Part shown: piece by piece, positions 10,787-22,834 of the stretch
Layout: every line of letters begins with the position of its first letter
Position numbering within the stretch: the first letter of the stretch is position 1
Assembly (NCBI GenBank): GCA_036426205.1
Contig: CM071569.1
Location: 3,569,644-3,633,643 of the forward strand
DNA from: Ascaphus truei
Lineage: Eukaryota; Chordata; Amphibia; Anura; Ascaphidae
Reading direction: 5' to 3'
Length of the DNA: 64,000 nucleotides
Position numbers and translations under genes: made by a program
Notes under the pieces: model-generated
Database searches by the model: none
Told to the model about the DNA's origin: nothing
Seen by the model: the letters and a program-made list of their open reading frames with translations, nothing else

Positions 10787-11867
10787 GTGGGCTGCACACT
10801 TCTCACTATGGAATCTGGCAATACCAATGTCAATGTATTTGCTAAGAGATTATTAAGAAAGATCAATTTTGATAAAACAATAAAAGTTGATGTTCCGAAT
10901 GATGAAAATGTGGATAATTTGATAAACGATGAATTTATTAAATTAGAAAAACTAATGATAAGAGATACAAAAAAGTGGTTAGACGTCGTGTTTTTACAAC
11001 AGTATAAAGAATGTAATATTATTCCCAGGGGACTAAGGGTTCGAAAGAAACCATCCTTTGATTTAGAGGATGAAATATTCTTAGCAGATTGGAATGATAT
11101 TTTGGATAGATGTTCCTATGGGCTCATTGATTTAATCATTAAACAGCAGAAAACACATCTAAAACAGCTAGATGAAGAAATTAATGAAATAAAAGATAAA
11201 TTAACCCCCTTTGAGAATTCAAAAGAATTTGAAGAAAAAGATACTGCACTCCAAAAGAAATTAGAGACTTTAGAAAGAGAGACAGATAACAACAAAAGCC
11301 TAAAATTACATAGAGATGAGGAAGACTACAGAAAGGGAGAACAAAGAAATTGGAAAATCAATAGAACTTTTAATAAATATTATAAAACTGACTACAGAAA
11401 GGAGAAACATGGGGGAAAATACAATCATCATGACAATAGGAAAGTATATACAGAAAGGGAAAGAGACGAGAGATTTGAACACCATGATAAGGCAAATACA
11501 CATAGAGACAACCATCAATCACCATCTAAAGAAGAATATAGAGGTAGGGATAGAGCGAATTACACCCCTATTAACCAATCCAAAAAAAGATAGAAGAGAT
11601 GAAGATAGACTAAAAAAACAACAAAAAAAGTCCCACTCATTGGACTCTAGAGAGAGAAAAGATATTAAAGATAAAAAAGAACTAACTAAACAAAACAGCA
11701 CAGATTCCTCTTTTTTAGGGGCGGAGGGGCCTTCCAGTTTGTGGGATACAAGTCAGAAACAACCACAGGCAGAGAAGGGGAAAATGAGCAGCTCAAAAAG
11801 AGGAAGACTCTCAGAGGAAAGAGGGGTAGAAGAAAGCACAAGAGACCACAAAAGAAGTGCAAAATAA
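10787..11867 (+). pseudogene. PLE ORF1-like charged coiled-coil protein, frameshifted
   Basis: A 268-codon frame (start 10787, or more naturally the ATG at 10808) runs to a stop at 11591-11593. Residues about 115-165 are a Glu/Lys-rich probable coiled coil, and the end is very basic and hydrophilic. The same kind of charged sequence continues without a break in the +1 frame to 11867. The switch point is an A7 run near 11582-11588, so one extra A is the simplest explanation. Upstream ORFs of this type exist in some PLEs; their function is poorly known and RNA binding is a guess. The continuation overlaps the RT frame by 127 nt (11741-11867) in the -1 relation, so an intact parent could have used frameshifting or re-initiation. 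Confidence 0.6.
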
Positions 11868-14179
11868 ATGTTGAAAACGTCTTTAATCTTAGCACAACAT
11901 CTCTGACAGATACACACAAAAGTATACTATCAAAGGGACTGTCGTTCGCACCTATGAAAACACACAGCAGCTTCAACCTCTATATAGATGCTAATCGTTT
12001 CCTTAGGAAACTCACTGTGAAACGTTATTTTTTGGGAAGACACATAGAGCATAATGTCACCAGAAAAGTACCACCAGTAGTAGCAGAAGAGAGGAAATTT
12101 ATCCACACTGGATTGAAACAAAAATCAAAATTTTTCCCACATTTTGCTACTGGCAATCATTTAGATGTCTTCTTTGATATGGTCACTAAGGACTTTGAGA
12201 CTCTAAACTCTGACCTAACAGCTAAGGGTAACAAACAAATAGAAAATCTCACTAAAAATGAGAAAGATGCACTTAAAGAACTCATGGATAACCAGGATTT
12301 GGTCATCAAACAGGCTGATAAAGGGGGGGGAATAGTTCTTATGGATCGAGTAGATTATGAACGTGAGGCATCAAGATTATTGGGAGACACAAACACCTAC
12401 GTGAAACTATCTTCTAATCCCATCATCAAATACACTGAAGAACTTAAGACCTTGCTAGATAGAGGAAAGGAGACCGGCATACTTGATGAAAAAGAATATA
12501 ATTTTTTGTTTAAAAATAAAGCTAAGATGCCGGTCTTCTATTTTCTACCAAAGATCCATAAGAGTGTAGTCAATCCCCCAGGTAGACCTATAGTCTCGGG
12601 GATTGACTCACTCACTGCTAACCTCTCCCTTTACATAGACACCATACTACAACCTTATGTAGTTAAACAAAGGGCCTATTTGAAGAATACAGTAGATATA
12701 CTTAATCTCCTAAATGGGATAAAATGGGAAAATCATTACATACTAGTCACTTGTGATGTTGCTTCACTTTATACCATCATTGAGCACACACAGGGATGTG
12801 AAGCAGTGAGGAATGTTTTGCAGGAAGATGGCAGCTTACCAGGATCACAAATTGACTTTATGATTGATAGTATAAAATTCATATTAGAGCACAATTATTT
12901 TTGGTATGCACACACTTTTTATTTACAGAAATGTGGGACGGCGATGGGGACGAGATTTGCACCAAGCTACGCCAATCTGTTTGTTTCAGATTGGGAAAAA
13001 CATAACATCTGGATGGGGGGTGAGCTTGGTGCGAATCTTGTCCTCTATCGCCGCTACATAGATGATATAATTTTTGTTTGGGGGGGTGGTGAAAACACTT
13101 TGCTAAAATTCATTGACAATATGAATGTCAATACTTACAATTTAAAATTCACGAGTGAATGGAGTCACCAACAAATTAATTTTCTAGATTTGAATATATA
13201 TATAGAAGATGGAGCAATAAAAACAAAGACACATTTCAAAGAGATAGATAAAAACAATTTCATTAGAAGAGACAGCTGCCATTTACCAAGATGGATGGAT
13301 AATGTTCCATCCAGTCAATTTACCAGAATCAGAAGAAATTGTACTGACATTGAACAATACCATACTCAATCCGAAAAAATTAAGGATAGATTTCTGGATA
13401 AACAATATTCTGAGGAGAAAATAGAATCAGCTAGGAAGAAGGCCGAGGTAGTTCACAGAGGCGATTTACTGAGACCTAAACAAAAAGATAGAGCAAGGAA
13501 CAACAAATTTGACTATGCCTTCCTGACAGGATATAGTAGAGATGCTGGGAAAGTAAGAAAGATCATTACTAAACATTGGGAGATCCTTAAAAACGATCCC
13601 ATCCTGGGCCCCAATATCCCAGATAAGCCCAATGTAATCTTTACTAAAGCAAGCAATCTCAAGAACAAACTAGCTCCCAGTGCGCTCAGGGACAACAAAT
13701 CCAAGGACAATGGGTGGCTGAATAAGAAAGGCTTTTTTGGTTGTTCCACCTGTAGGGCATGTAGGTTCAGATCATCAGAACAAACCAAGTTCAGTTCTAA
13801 TGTCACGGGTGAGGTCTTCAATATCAATACTTCCATGACTTGCAGAACAGATCACGTAGTGTACATGATAGAATGTTCTTGCAAGTTACAATACATTGGC
13901 AAAACAATTAGACCCGTTAGAACTAGGATCATCGAGCACCTTAGTGGCATTAGTAGGAAACTAACCAATCATAGTATCCCTAATCATTTTACTGAATTCC
14001 ATGGTGGGGAACCGACATGCCTAACCTTCAAAGCCATTGAACATGTATTACCCCATTGGAGAGGAGGCGATAGGGGTTTAGAACTTTAAAAACGAGAAAC
14101 CTTTTGGATTCATCGTCTCAAAACATTAGCCCCAAGAGGACTAAATGCTGAAATAGATATCACCCCTTTTTTGAATTAA
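11741..14179 (+). pseudogene. PLE reverse transcriptase with GIY-YIG endonuclease, late nonsense
   Basis: The product copies element RNA into DNA and nicks the target. The open frame has 782 codons (11741-14089). Visible parts: LPKIHK at residues 269-274 followed by PGRPIVSG, typical of PLE RT; motif A TCDVASLYT with Asp339; motif C YIDD at 439-442; a Cys cluster at 668, 671 and 674 as in the PLE linker zinc finger; then the GIY-YIG pair VVY (706-708) and YIG (718-720). TAA at 14087-14089 interrupts the domain. Translation continues in the same frame for 29 more codons to TAA at 14177, and those codons hold the KRETFWI and PRGLN motifs with the Glu and Asn expected in GIY-YIG nucleases. One base change (TTA to TAA) explains it. 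Motif A carries Ile-Ile where Thr-Ser is usual. The RT looks intact, the endonuclease does not. PLE identity is near certain. Confidence 0.93.
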
Positions 14180-15127
14180 AACATATGTCAATGTAAAAAT
14201 TGTTTTTTGCCTCTGCTCCCTCGTTGCTCTCACCTGCTTTTCGTTTCAGATCTACCTCCAGGAATGGCTATCAGTCTCAAAAATGTGTCTTTGTTATTAG
14301 CTATATATTCATTCTGTATGCACCATTTTATGTAAATGATATGTCACTGTAATGGTTTGCTCAAAATCACCCCCACGCCACATTTTTGATCACTGCAACA
14401 CATCCTTTTTTCAGTTGTGTGATCAGTAAGCACAGTAACATCAGCCCTACCCTCTAATATTTAGACATTAAGAATATGAGTAAAGTATACACACTAATAA
14501 ACACATATGAGTTAAGTACCTTTCAATGTGGCATGAAGTGTCTAAGGAAACCATTTTTTTCATTTTCATTTTTTGATGAACCATTACATCTTTTTCAAAA
14601 ACCTCATTAGTCTTTTTTTTGACCTACATTAGATAAATATAGGCATAATGGTATGCCATTACTTCTGCCAATCACCTACAGAGCTCACAAACGTATCATC
14701 AATTCCCTTAAACCAATTGGACCAGTATTAGCATCTTTTTTAGTACTAATCCTCAATTTCCCTCCCATTTATATCATGGGTTTTTTATTTATTATTTTTT
14801 ATCTGTATAGGCATTGTGCATTTAATATGCCTGCATTGCCAAACATCAACAACTATGAGCATTTCCCTGGTGACATATTATAAAACCCACTAAGGGTTGA
14901 ATTGTTATTGATATGTAATCACTATTGTCAAACATATTGTATGTAACTAATAGAGTGCAAATTCCCTATGTTCCAAATGTTATGTATACATCTATGTTTA
15001 TCACATTACCATATTCCTATTTGATTCCAATAATGACTCCCCAGTGCAATCTGGGCTAATCAACAAATTAAGCCGTTTTTTAATTGATAAAATATGTATA
15101 AATAGCCACCAACAGAACACAGATCAT
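14180..15127 (+). other. PLE 3' untranslated region
   Basis: AT-rich, non-coding. It spans the end of the RT gene to the ribozyme-like motif. The small frame at 14653-14883 is not recognised. Confidence 0.5.
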
Positions 15128-15180
15128 ACTCCTGACGAAGCCGAGAAACAGTTTGGTAGCTGAGGCGAAACGCGTAGAGT
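15128..15180 (+). ncRNA. Hammerhead-ribozyme-like motif in PLE tail
   Basis: Order of parts: arm ACTC (15128-15131), box CTGACGA (15132-15138), an extra A, GCC pairing with GGC (15140-15142 and 15164-15166), GAAA (15167-15170), CGCGTA, then arm GAGT (15177-15180) that pairs with ACTC. This is the type I hammerhead layout, in which CUGANGA and GAAA are the catalytic boxes and cleavage would follow GTA at 15176. Short helix III with a palindromic ACGCGT is known from PLE ribozymes. The extra A after the first box and a weak stem II leave activity unproven. Confidence 0.6.
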
Positions 15181-15843
15181 TTTACCGGTGGACCAATTTT
15201 GGTCTTGGAGACGATCCGTAGAAGCAGCTCTGAATGCAGTGACGTCACATCTTGCAGACGGGCGCGCAGAAGGAAGCTCCGGTCCAGGACGCAGAGCTGT
15301 AGAAGCCAGCAGACTGACTTGTTGGAGGCGGTGAGCTGTTTCGGGAGATCCTCCATTCACATATTGTGATACATGCTTTTAACTTTTGTGAAAATTGTAA
15401 GTGCGCATTTTTATTGTGTTTTTTCAAATATAAACTATCATATTGATCGCACTATGTAGTTTTCTCCCTCTCTCTATACATACACTGCCGACGGAGAATC
15501 GTTAGGGGGGAAGCTCATAGACATCTTCAAGGGTGGCAACCCAATTTGCCAACTGCTTCATATCACCTTGCTCCTGTGAGTAGATCAACCATAAGAGCCA
15601 AGACACTGCTTTTATATCCATAAAATACTTGACGTCTGCACTTATATTGTATATATTGTTCTCTTATCTCCCCGTATCTAGGAAAGGCCACTACCACAGT
15701 GCCAGAGAATGCTATCTTTTCTTTAAGGAGGACGTACGTGACATTTCAAGGTAAAGGGTGCCTAAATCGGGGTTCGAGGGAAGTGTCACTGCTAGAGTTG
15801 CTCTAACGCCAACGCTATGCATATGCATACCAGGTTACCATAG

Positions 15844-17019
15844 TGTAGTCCTCTTTCCTGCTGATACAGAAAGACTACTAATGCTGTATATACCTGCTGG
15901 CTCAGCAAGATCTGGGCCTCCGCTAACTGGGAGCCTGGGGTAACAATTTGTACTTGGCAGCGCCTCCACTTACCCAGGATCCCCAATAAGTAAGATTCCC
16001 CTAGGCAAGAATAATGATAGTAAGCAACAACGTTGTAACCTTTTACTACTGTACCAAGTGAATGCAAACCCTAATTATACACTTATCACACATATAACAC
16101 ATATAATCACAGTGCATGAATGGCTAGTAAAAGCAATCAGACACCTGTAGCCTTGCCACACTTCAACTGGAGCATTGTCCCCGTTTCCCACCACCGCGTG
16201 TACCCCACACCGTGTCCAATGTACTGGACCAGTCCCTTGGTCACTCAACCCAGTGTCCTCAAAGAACCCTCCCCCAAGGTGGGATCAGCGCCTGCAGGTA
16301 CCGGTGTTGGTGCACTTATTTATAATACCTTCCGACCACGTCCGCAGTCGGTAAATGAGCTTCACAAACTACAGGTAGTTGCTTGTCTCCAGCCGCTTGC
16401 TCCAAAACCACTGACCGCACAGCAGCTCAGAAAGAATACTGTGTCCCTGTCTGATAGTACAGTAAAGGGTATGCTGTCCATATATATATGGCTGTTCCCT
16501 GCAGTACCACAAGCTGGTGGTGACTCATGGTCTGCACTGGGGCCTAAGGGAAATCTCTGGCCTATGCAGGTGTGTCACTGACCCCCTGCAACACACACCT
16601 CCTCTCCCCTTGCTTCCCCAGGGCACACTGCTAGCGTGGTCTCTCCCCCACGCTTCCCTTTCCTGCCTGCCAGCAAATCCTCCTCTCCTATTCGCTCCCT
16701 GGCATCACATGTCCCTGCTGAGGCTCATGGGAATTGTAGTCCCTGCTCAGAGCCTCTGTTCTATTGGCCAGCCTTCGCGCGCTATTCACTGCGCATGCGC
16801 AAACTTCCTCAGTTCCTACCATTGTGCATGGTGCTGCACATGTGCTAGACACATCATGGCGGCGCCCTATGCTATCGGGCCACCGTGGATCCTCAGGAAC
16901 GCTCCCTGCTCAGCCCCCGCCTTCCTAAGTGCCGGCGGGTCTGCCGCTCGTCCCTGACAGCGCCCGCGATCACCCCCCGCAGCGGAAGTACAGAGAGGGA
17001 CCAGGGGAACACCACTACA
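15844..17019 (+). mobile_element. Solo LTR, family B
   Basis: Starts TGTAGTCC and ends CTACA; flanks are ATAG and TTAG, a possible 4-bp duplication with one change. 1,176 bp. Shares segment order with 8114, 20441 and, inverted, 40343. The GC-rich 3' third carries GGGAATTGTAGT at 16729-16740. No coding; the 153-codon frame at 16120-16581 has no known domain. Confidence 0.65.
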
Positions 17020-17871
17020 TTAGTATGGACTGCTAGGGCAGTGCAACAATGACAGGTAGATGGGAACCTTGATAGAAGTATCCCCTATACAGTGTCTTGG
17101 AAGGTACCTGGGAGTGACTCCAGTTCACTGGAGCCAGAGTTGTCAAGTTCCCCTTAACCGTGGGCAAGGGAAAGTAATGACGCCATGTGTATCTCCCTGG
17201 AGAACTACCTGAGTTCCCAGGGAAGAAGAATGTATGAAAGCTGTCTTGTCTCAACAAAGTAATCTGCCTGTCAAAATAAAGTCCCCGGTGCCCTTCTTAT
17301 ATCAGCTTCCAATACCAGCCAGCCTGGACACCTGCACAAACCTTTTCCACCTCACTTAGTTGTAAACCTCCTTAGTGAGAAGAGGCCAAGGAGAGGTTAC
17401 ATACATACATACATATTACGGGCACCCGTTCTGGTGTATATGGCCCCTAAGTGCAGTAGCTCAGCCCATTATAGAGAAGACAGGGCTGGGTATTAAGTAA
17501 AGGTATGGCAAGTGGGCAGCAATATTTACCTTGATCGGGTGGAATATGTAAGTGAGCATGGGTGGAAAAGATGATATTTGGTCAGTACTGGATAGTGATG
17601 GCAAACAAGTCCGAAAACCCGACCCGGATCACTATTATTGATAGAGAAGGAGAAGTACTGCATATTGATATGGGAGAATTACAGAGCAGAAAATGTGCTG
17701 CGCAGGGTAAAAGGTTCTCCTATATAGGAGGAACCAGTTATACCAAATGTTATTACTGTGTGTATGTACTGTTATTTTACAATTCTGTATTTGACGTCAT
17801 AATTTTTTGGTGGTGCATAACTTGTAAGCGCCTCATGCGTGGCCATGAGGAGTTTTTCACCAGAGGGAAGA
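17020..17871. other. Unassigned, with short (ACAT)n run
   Basis: ACAT repeats at 17399-17418. Nothing else recognised; the 104-codon frame at 17562-17876 has no known domain. Confidence 0.4.
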
Positions 17872-18605
17872 TGTAGCCAAGTACCCCAGGCTATACCTTT
17901 CTTTGGCCCTAACATTATAAGTCCTGATAGGAACAGGCAGTGTTGGGGTTAAACTCGTGCACATGGCCTAGCTTACAAGTTGCAGACTGGATAGATACAG
18001 TGTTATTATATCTAGGTGCAGGCCTAACGGCAGTTAGGAGTGTCATGTGTGGGAGGGTACTGACTGGATCACATGCAAGTGGTGTGATGCCTGTCAGTAC
18101 CTGGACCTACCCTGTTATGGGGCAGGGCTACAAACCCCTCCCTAGGTATAAAAGCTGGCACTTAACTAAATTGTGGATGTTCCTTTCCCTCCCTCTGTGG
18201 AGTGGGAGTGATTCCACCTTGCCCTGTCTCAGGAATAAGGGGGTTAAGGATGGGCTCTTGGGGCCTCAAGCTCCAGGGGTCTGATCCAGGGAAGATGAAG
18301 GTTGTGTCTACTTCAATAAACACCAGTTATACCACCATTGGTCTACGTGTGCCCTTGAAAGAGGAGTGCGTGTGGGGAGAACTTCTGTCCCTGGCAGGAG
18401 CCCTACAAGATGGAGGCGCTGCACCATGAGACCTGTTGCTGAGAACCTCCCCTGTTGATACTCCCTAATACCATCTGCTGAGCCCTCTGCCTTCTGTGAG
18501 CCTACAGGCATGCACCACTACACCAGTAACATGAGGCACCTATCCAGGAAGAGCAGATCTCCCTTGGGGGGGGGGGGGGGAGATGATGTGGATAAGGGTG
18601 CTACA
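17872..18605 (+). mobile_element. Solo LTR, family A
   Basis: Starts TGTAGCC and ends GCTACA. Shares with the copies at 42890 and 49011 the CAGTGTTGGGGTTAA word, a TATA-like GTATAAAAGC (18149-18158), AATAAACACC (18316) and a GGAGGCGCTGCACC word (18412). A poly-G run at 18566-18580 may be unreliable. No clear target duplication. Confidence 0.7.
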
Positions 18606-19130
18606 GATATATTCAAATATATGGTTTTTTTTTAATGTTTTTTTAATGTTCAATAGTGTGTAGGTATATTGTTTTTAATACTGTGGTGGTAGTTATTTAA
18701 TCTTATTAAGAGACTGTCTGATTCATCCAATTAGTTATATTTGTATGATATTCATTTTCTGCAAAGCTCTTGTATTATGCTGTTGGTTGTGCATGCTGTG
18801 AGCGGTTAGGAAATGTAACCGCAGGCGTGGTGGCATGGGGGAAACGCGTTGGTGTGAGAATGTTATTACACAAGGGATATTTATGATGTTTGCTATGAGT
18901 CCGGTCTAGTCACGGGACAGAAACGCTTGTGGTGGTATTTCCTGAAATAAAGATAGGAATATTTAATTTAGAGGTGAGCTGGTAACTTAGTTATTTAGAA
19001 AGCGTACTGCACAAGGTACGGGGAGACCTTGCTTTGGTACAAGCACCGTGTGATTTCGGATTTTTATGACACTTTTTTTTGTTTTATATATATCTCAATT
19101 CTTCTAAGCAGTGTCCAAATCTGCGAACCA
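18606..19130 (+). mobile_element. PLE-tail-like segment with GAAACGCGTT
   Basis: AT-rich lead, then CGGTT and AACCG that can pair (about 18803-18821), then GAAACGCGTT at 18841-18850 and an AATAAAG tail near 18954. The first ribozyme box is not recognisable, so this is a degraded relative. Confidence 0.4.
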
Positions 19131-19135
19131 CTATA

Positions 19136-19441
19136 CAGGCATACCTCGGTTTAAGGACACTCACTTTAAGTACACTCGCGAGTAAGGACATATCACCCAA
19201 TAGGCAAACGTCAGCTCGCGCATGAGCCTGTCAGCACGTCCTGAACAGCAATACCGGCTCCCTACCTGTACCGAAGCTGTGCGCAAGCGGGGACACTATA
19301 GAGCCTGTTACAAATGCGTTACTTATATCAGTTATGCACGTATATAACGATTGCAGTATAGGTAGTGCTTCACTTTAAGTACATTTTTGCTTTACATACA
19401 TGCTCAGGTCCCATTGCGTACGTTAATGCGGGGTATGCCTG
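19136..19441. mobile_element. Tigger-like MITE with TA duplication
   Basis: 306 bp, starting CAGGCATACC and ending GGTATGCCTG, flanked by TA at 19134-19135 and 19442-19443. The TIR matches the CAGGCATACC form of Tigger elements. No coding capacity. Confidence 0.88.
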
Positions 19442-19443
19442 TA

Positions 19444-20440
19444 TTGTGTGAGGAGCAGTACCGTATATTGAACAACAAGCCCACAACCCCTCATTGTGAG
19501 CCAGGTCACCTGGACAGACTGGCAGGAAACACCCAGCTTCACCTGTTGTTATGAGAAAATCCTCGGATTCCTCCAGCACTGCAAACATTAATGCGTGCTG
19601 AACTGGCTCTAGCAGCCCTTATATACTGTACAGTATGCTCAGATTCATGTACATTTGCAAAAACAGGTAACCTCCACAGCAAAATGGCAAACAAAAAAAT
19701 GAGAAGTAAATATTGGTGAAGAGAACTGCAAGATATTCACACATCCCTACTGTACTAAACACAAAATGTTCACAGCCATTTTTTTTTTTCATTTCATAAT
19801 GTATGATCACTAAAGATGCCCAGGATTTAAAACTACTGTACGGCAGGTCCTTGTTCCTAACTAGCGTACCCATCCTGAAGGAGCGTTCCATAGCTGGCAG
19901 ACAGGTTCCGTGCAGATTTTCATTCTCCAAGGCAGCTTGTGCATTTGCATTTTGATGAGCTCTCGACTCGTTAAAAGATTACAAAGCAAAAAAAAAAAAC
20001 ATAAGAAACAACTGATAGACCGAAAAAGCTTTTAAGCCTGTAGGCATCTTAAGGTCAAATGAGTTGGGCATTGATAACAGCTGAGGTCAGGCAACAGAAT
20101 TTACTGTCCTAAAATCATTTTGAAAATGAAATGGAATTCCGATGCACATCTTACCCTGCTCTGCTTATATCTAGTTATTTTTTCAAGCTTGCTAACATTC
20201 AAATGTTCTTTTCGCATTTCTTACTTTTTCTCTTTATCTAAAGTTTTCCTGTCTTTTTTTAAATGTCCAGGATTGTGGACTGCTTGTACTCACCCCAGAA
20301 TGTATTACAGACCGCCCTTGCACTAAAGTTGAGTTCAAGGTGCATTACTTGCAGTGCTTGAGCACTACACTTACATTTCCTGAATGCTTTTTTGATTATT
20401 GTATTTGTTACAGTGGTACAGTAGCTGTCTTTCTTAGTGA
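19444..20440. other. No recognised feature
   Basis: AT-rich sequence with poly-T and poly-A runs. Short frames only; nothing recognised. Confidence 0.5.
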
Positions 20441-21739
20441 TGTAACGGGTATTCCCTATGAATACCGCCGCTACTACCTGCTGTGCAACCTGTGTGGCTC
20501 TCAGGAGCCTAAGCCTCCGCTTGGGGAACCTGGGGTACATACATATCATACATCTCTAGGTGCAACGCCTCCACCTGGGAGGGATCCCAACGAAGTGGGA
20601 GGAGGCCCTCACAGGAAACAACCACACAACACGAACGAATATAAAACAGGACTGGCTTTACTGCATGGAAACACATATATCACTCATTAACATCATAACA
20701 TCATCATGCGCCACGGCGGGCGCTAACCACACTGGGTGTCACGGCGGACGCTACCACCTCTAGGCGTCACGGCGGACGCTATCACCTCTAGGCGTCACGG
20801 CGGACGCTACCACCCACAATGTGACCCCACCCTGTGTCCAGTAACCCCCACCCAAATGTCTCGTACTCCCAGAGTCAAATACCACTGTGCATATGTGTGT
20901 GTGACTGCGCAGCCACTATGTTTGGTGATAGGCCTGGTTGGTGCACGTGAGTTGCAGGTTACCTGCCCAGGCTCCAGCCACGGGTACCGCGATATCAATC
21001 CGCACGATCCGACGTTGTCCTCCACACCGCGTGGGTTGAAAGTCCAGCGCGAACAATGTCTCTCCTGGTGTTAGGGTCTTTGGTGGTGTTCTGAGCCCAG
21101 AACCCACCTCGCAGGGCCGCACGGCTTCCGCTCTGTGTCCCTGACTACTTGACCAAATAATGGGGCAATGTCCCTATCTAGGGCCTGTCCCTAAGCTCCA
21201 CAAGCTATTAGGTGGCTCAGGACCTAACTGGGACCTTGGGGGCTGCTGGCCTATGCAGAGGGTCACTGACCCCTGCATCCACCTCTTACCCCTAGCTGGT
21301 CCGGATCCTGAGTGCCTGCGTAGCTGCAAAACCCCGCGAAATGTATCTAACTGGGAGCAGGGGAATCCGGCCTTCTGATTGGCTCCCTGGCGTCAGGTGT
21401 CTCTGCCCCTAAGCACCCTGGGGGCTGGCAGTCTATTCTCGCGCATGCGCGAGCTGTCTGAGCCTCCCGCGCTGTGCACTGCCATTGCGCATGCGCAACA
21501 GCCCTGTATATGCGGCGCCCTGCTTCCCGAGCCGCCGGGCCGGTGGCAACGCGATCGCGGCCTTAGCGACGGCCCGATCGCGTCCCCGGCAACCGGCCTG
21601 CTCGCCGCTCGCGTCCCTAGCTACCAGGGATCACTATGCTTCCGCTCCAGCCCGATCCACACGCGCGCTCGCAACGGGGAAGGAGGGGGTGAGTGCGCGA
21701 GGGGGGAACCTGGCTACATGCGAGGGGGACCTGGCTACA
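20441..21739 (+). mobile_element. Solo LTR, family B, with internal tandem repeat
   Basis: Starts TGTAACGGG and ends at one of two CTGGCTACA words (21718 or 21739). Contains GCCTCCACCTGGGAGGGATC (20568-20587) shared with 8114, and the CTATGCAGAGGGTCACTGACC stretch near 21250. The 3' third is very GC- and CpG-rich. Target duplication not resolved. Confidence 0.6.
20712..20823. repeat. 28-bp tandem repeat, about 4 units
   Basis: CACGGCGG recurs at 20712, 20740, 20768 and 20796, exactly 28 bp apart, with CGCTACCACC between. Confidence 0.9.
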
Positions 21740-21786
21740 TCGATATAAACTGAAACCTGTGATAGGTCTTCCGGGAGGGTTCTGGA

Positions 21787-22129
21787 ATGGGTTAACCCTT
21801 TATTACCTTAGCAGTTGTAACCAATATGGTAATTAAGGGCTAACCCTTCCTGCTACGCACCCAGGAGGCCTAATCACCCTCCTTGAGGTAAATACCCCAT
21901 CCTCACCCCTTCTACCAGCATCACCACACATACACATGGGCAAAAGCACTTCCAGCCAAATATAGATGATAGTTTATGGATTATATTAGATGGCTTCCCT
22001 CCCTTTAAGGTGATGTCATAAAAGGGTAGGCATCACATGGTACATCCACCAATCAGCTTGGTGGATGTACCTTGTGATTCCATCATGTTTGGTAGAGAAG
22101 TCATTCTCTGCCAAACTTGATGCCTAATT
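21787..22129. repeat. Hairpin and palindrome repeat block
   Basis: A CTTTATTACCTTAGCAG hairpin near 21796-21835 belongs to the family seen at position 10. Further on, ACATGGTACATCCACCAATC pairs with GGTGGATGTACCTTGTG (22036-22076). Confidence 0.6.
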
Positions 22130-22145
22130 ATAATATTGTAGAAAG

Positions 22146-22385
22146 GTGTATGCCAGCACTATTAGGAATAGTGTGAATACACCTTTAGCACGACACATAA
22201 ATTTGTCACACCAAGGGGACATGACATCTGTTCAATTTCAGGGTATTGAACATGTCTCTTTGGGACTTCGCAGAGGGGACATTGATAATGCCCTGCTAAG
22301 AAGGGAGGCAAGGTGGATCTTTAACCTGGGAACACAATCCCAGAATGGGTTAAATGAGGATTTTAACTACTCTGTGTTCTTATAG
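22146..22385 (+). pseudogene. PLE GIY-YIG domain carboxyl end
   Basis: An 80-codon piece containing GIEHV, then RRGD, RREARWIF and NGLNEDFNY, ending at TAG. It aligns by eye with the end of the PLE protein at 11741-14179 (GGD, KRETFWI, RGLN), but is clearly a different lineage. The Glu of RREARW and the Asn of GLN, lost behind a stop in the first copy, are present here. The RT and the front half of the endonuclease are missing, so the copy is 5'-truncated, the usual outcome of target-primed insertion. Confidence 0.85.
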
Positions 22386-22834
22386 AAACATCAAGAGTGT
22401 CGTGAGTTCGTGACAATGGTATAAAACATTAACCTATGATGTGAGAAAAAAAGATCTATTACAGATCTCATATGAGTTCAATGTGGTACCTTGATCATGT
22501 GCTCTATAACAGGTATAACAAACCTAGTATTACATTTGTATTACTATTTGTACACTGGCTATGCTGTCATTAGGGCATTAAGCCAAATACAGTAGCAGTA
22601 AAAGAATCACAACACAAGTCATTGATGTCTGTAACTTTCATTTTTAATTTTGGACTTACCTTGTTTTTAAGATAGTAGGTATTCCCTGGTAAGAGGCAAT
22701 TTGGATATCACTTTAAGTGCGGTGTGTCGAGTTGCATTGTATGGAGGGATAGGTTCACTCCTACCTGATGATGTCAGCATATCACCATGGCAACCGCAGG
22801 CTTTAAAATGCAGGCCTCTACAGGGAACCTCCCA

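Larger units (their letters stand above)
10709..15650 (+). mobile_element. Penelope-like retroelement, nearly complete
   Basis: It contains an ORF1-like gene, the RT plus GIY-YIG gene, about 950 bp of 3' untranslated sequence, and a terminal region with a ribozyme-like motif at 15128-15180 followed by a GC-rich then AT-rich tail. The left border is placed where the Harbinger-like reading frame stops making sense. The right border is uncertain (15.58-15.7 kb). No target duplication could be read. Confidence 0.8.

Noticed and set aside
16120..16581. 153-codon open frame
   Set aside because: Lies fully inside a solo LTR; other copies of the LTR do not keep the frame.
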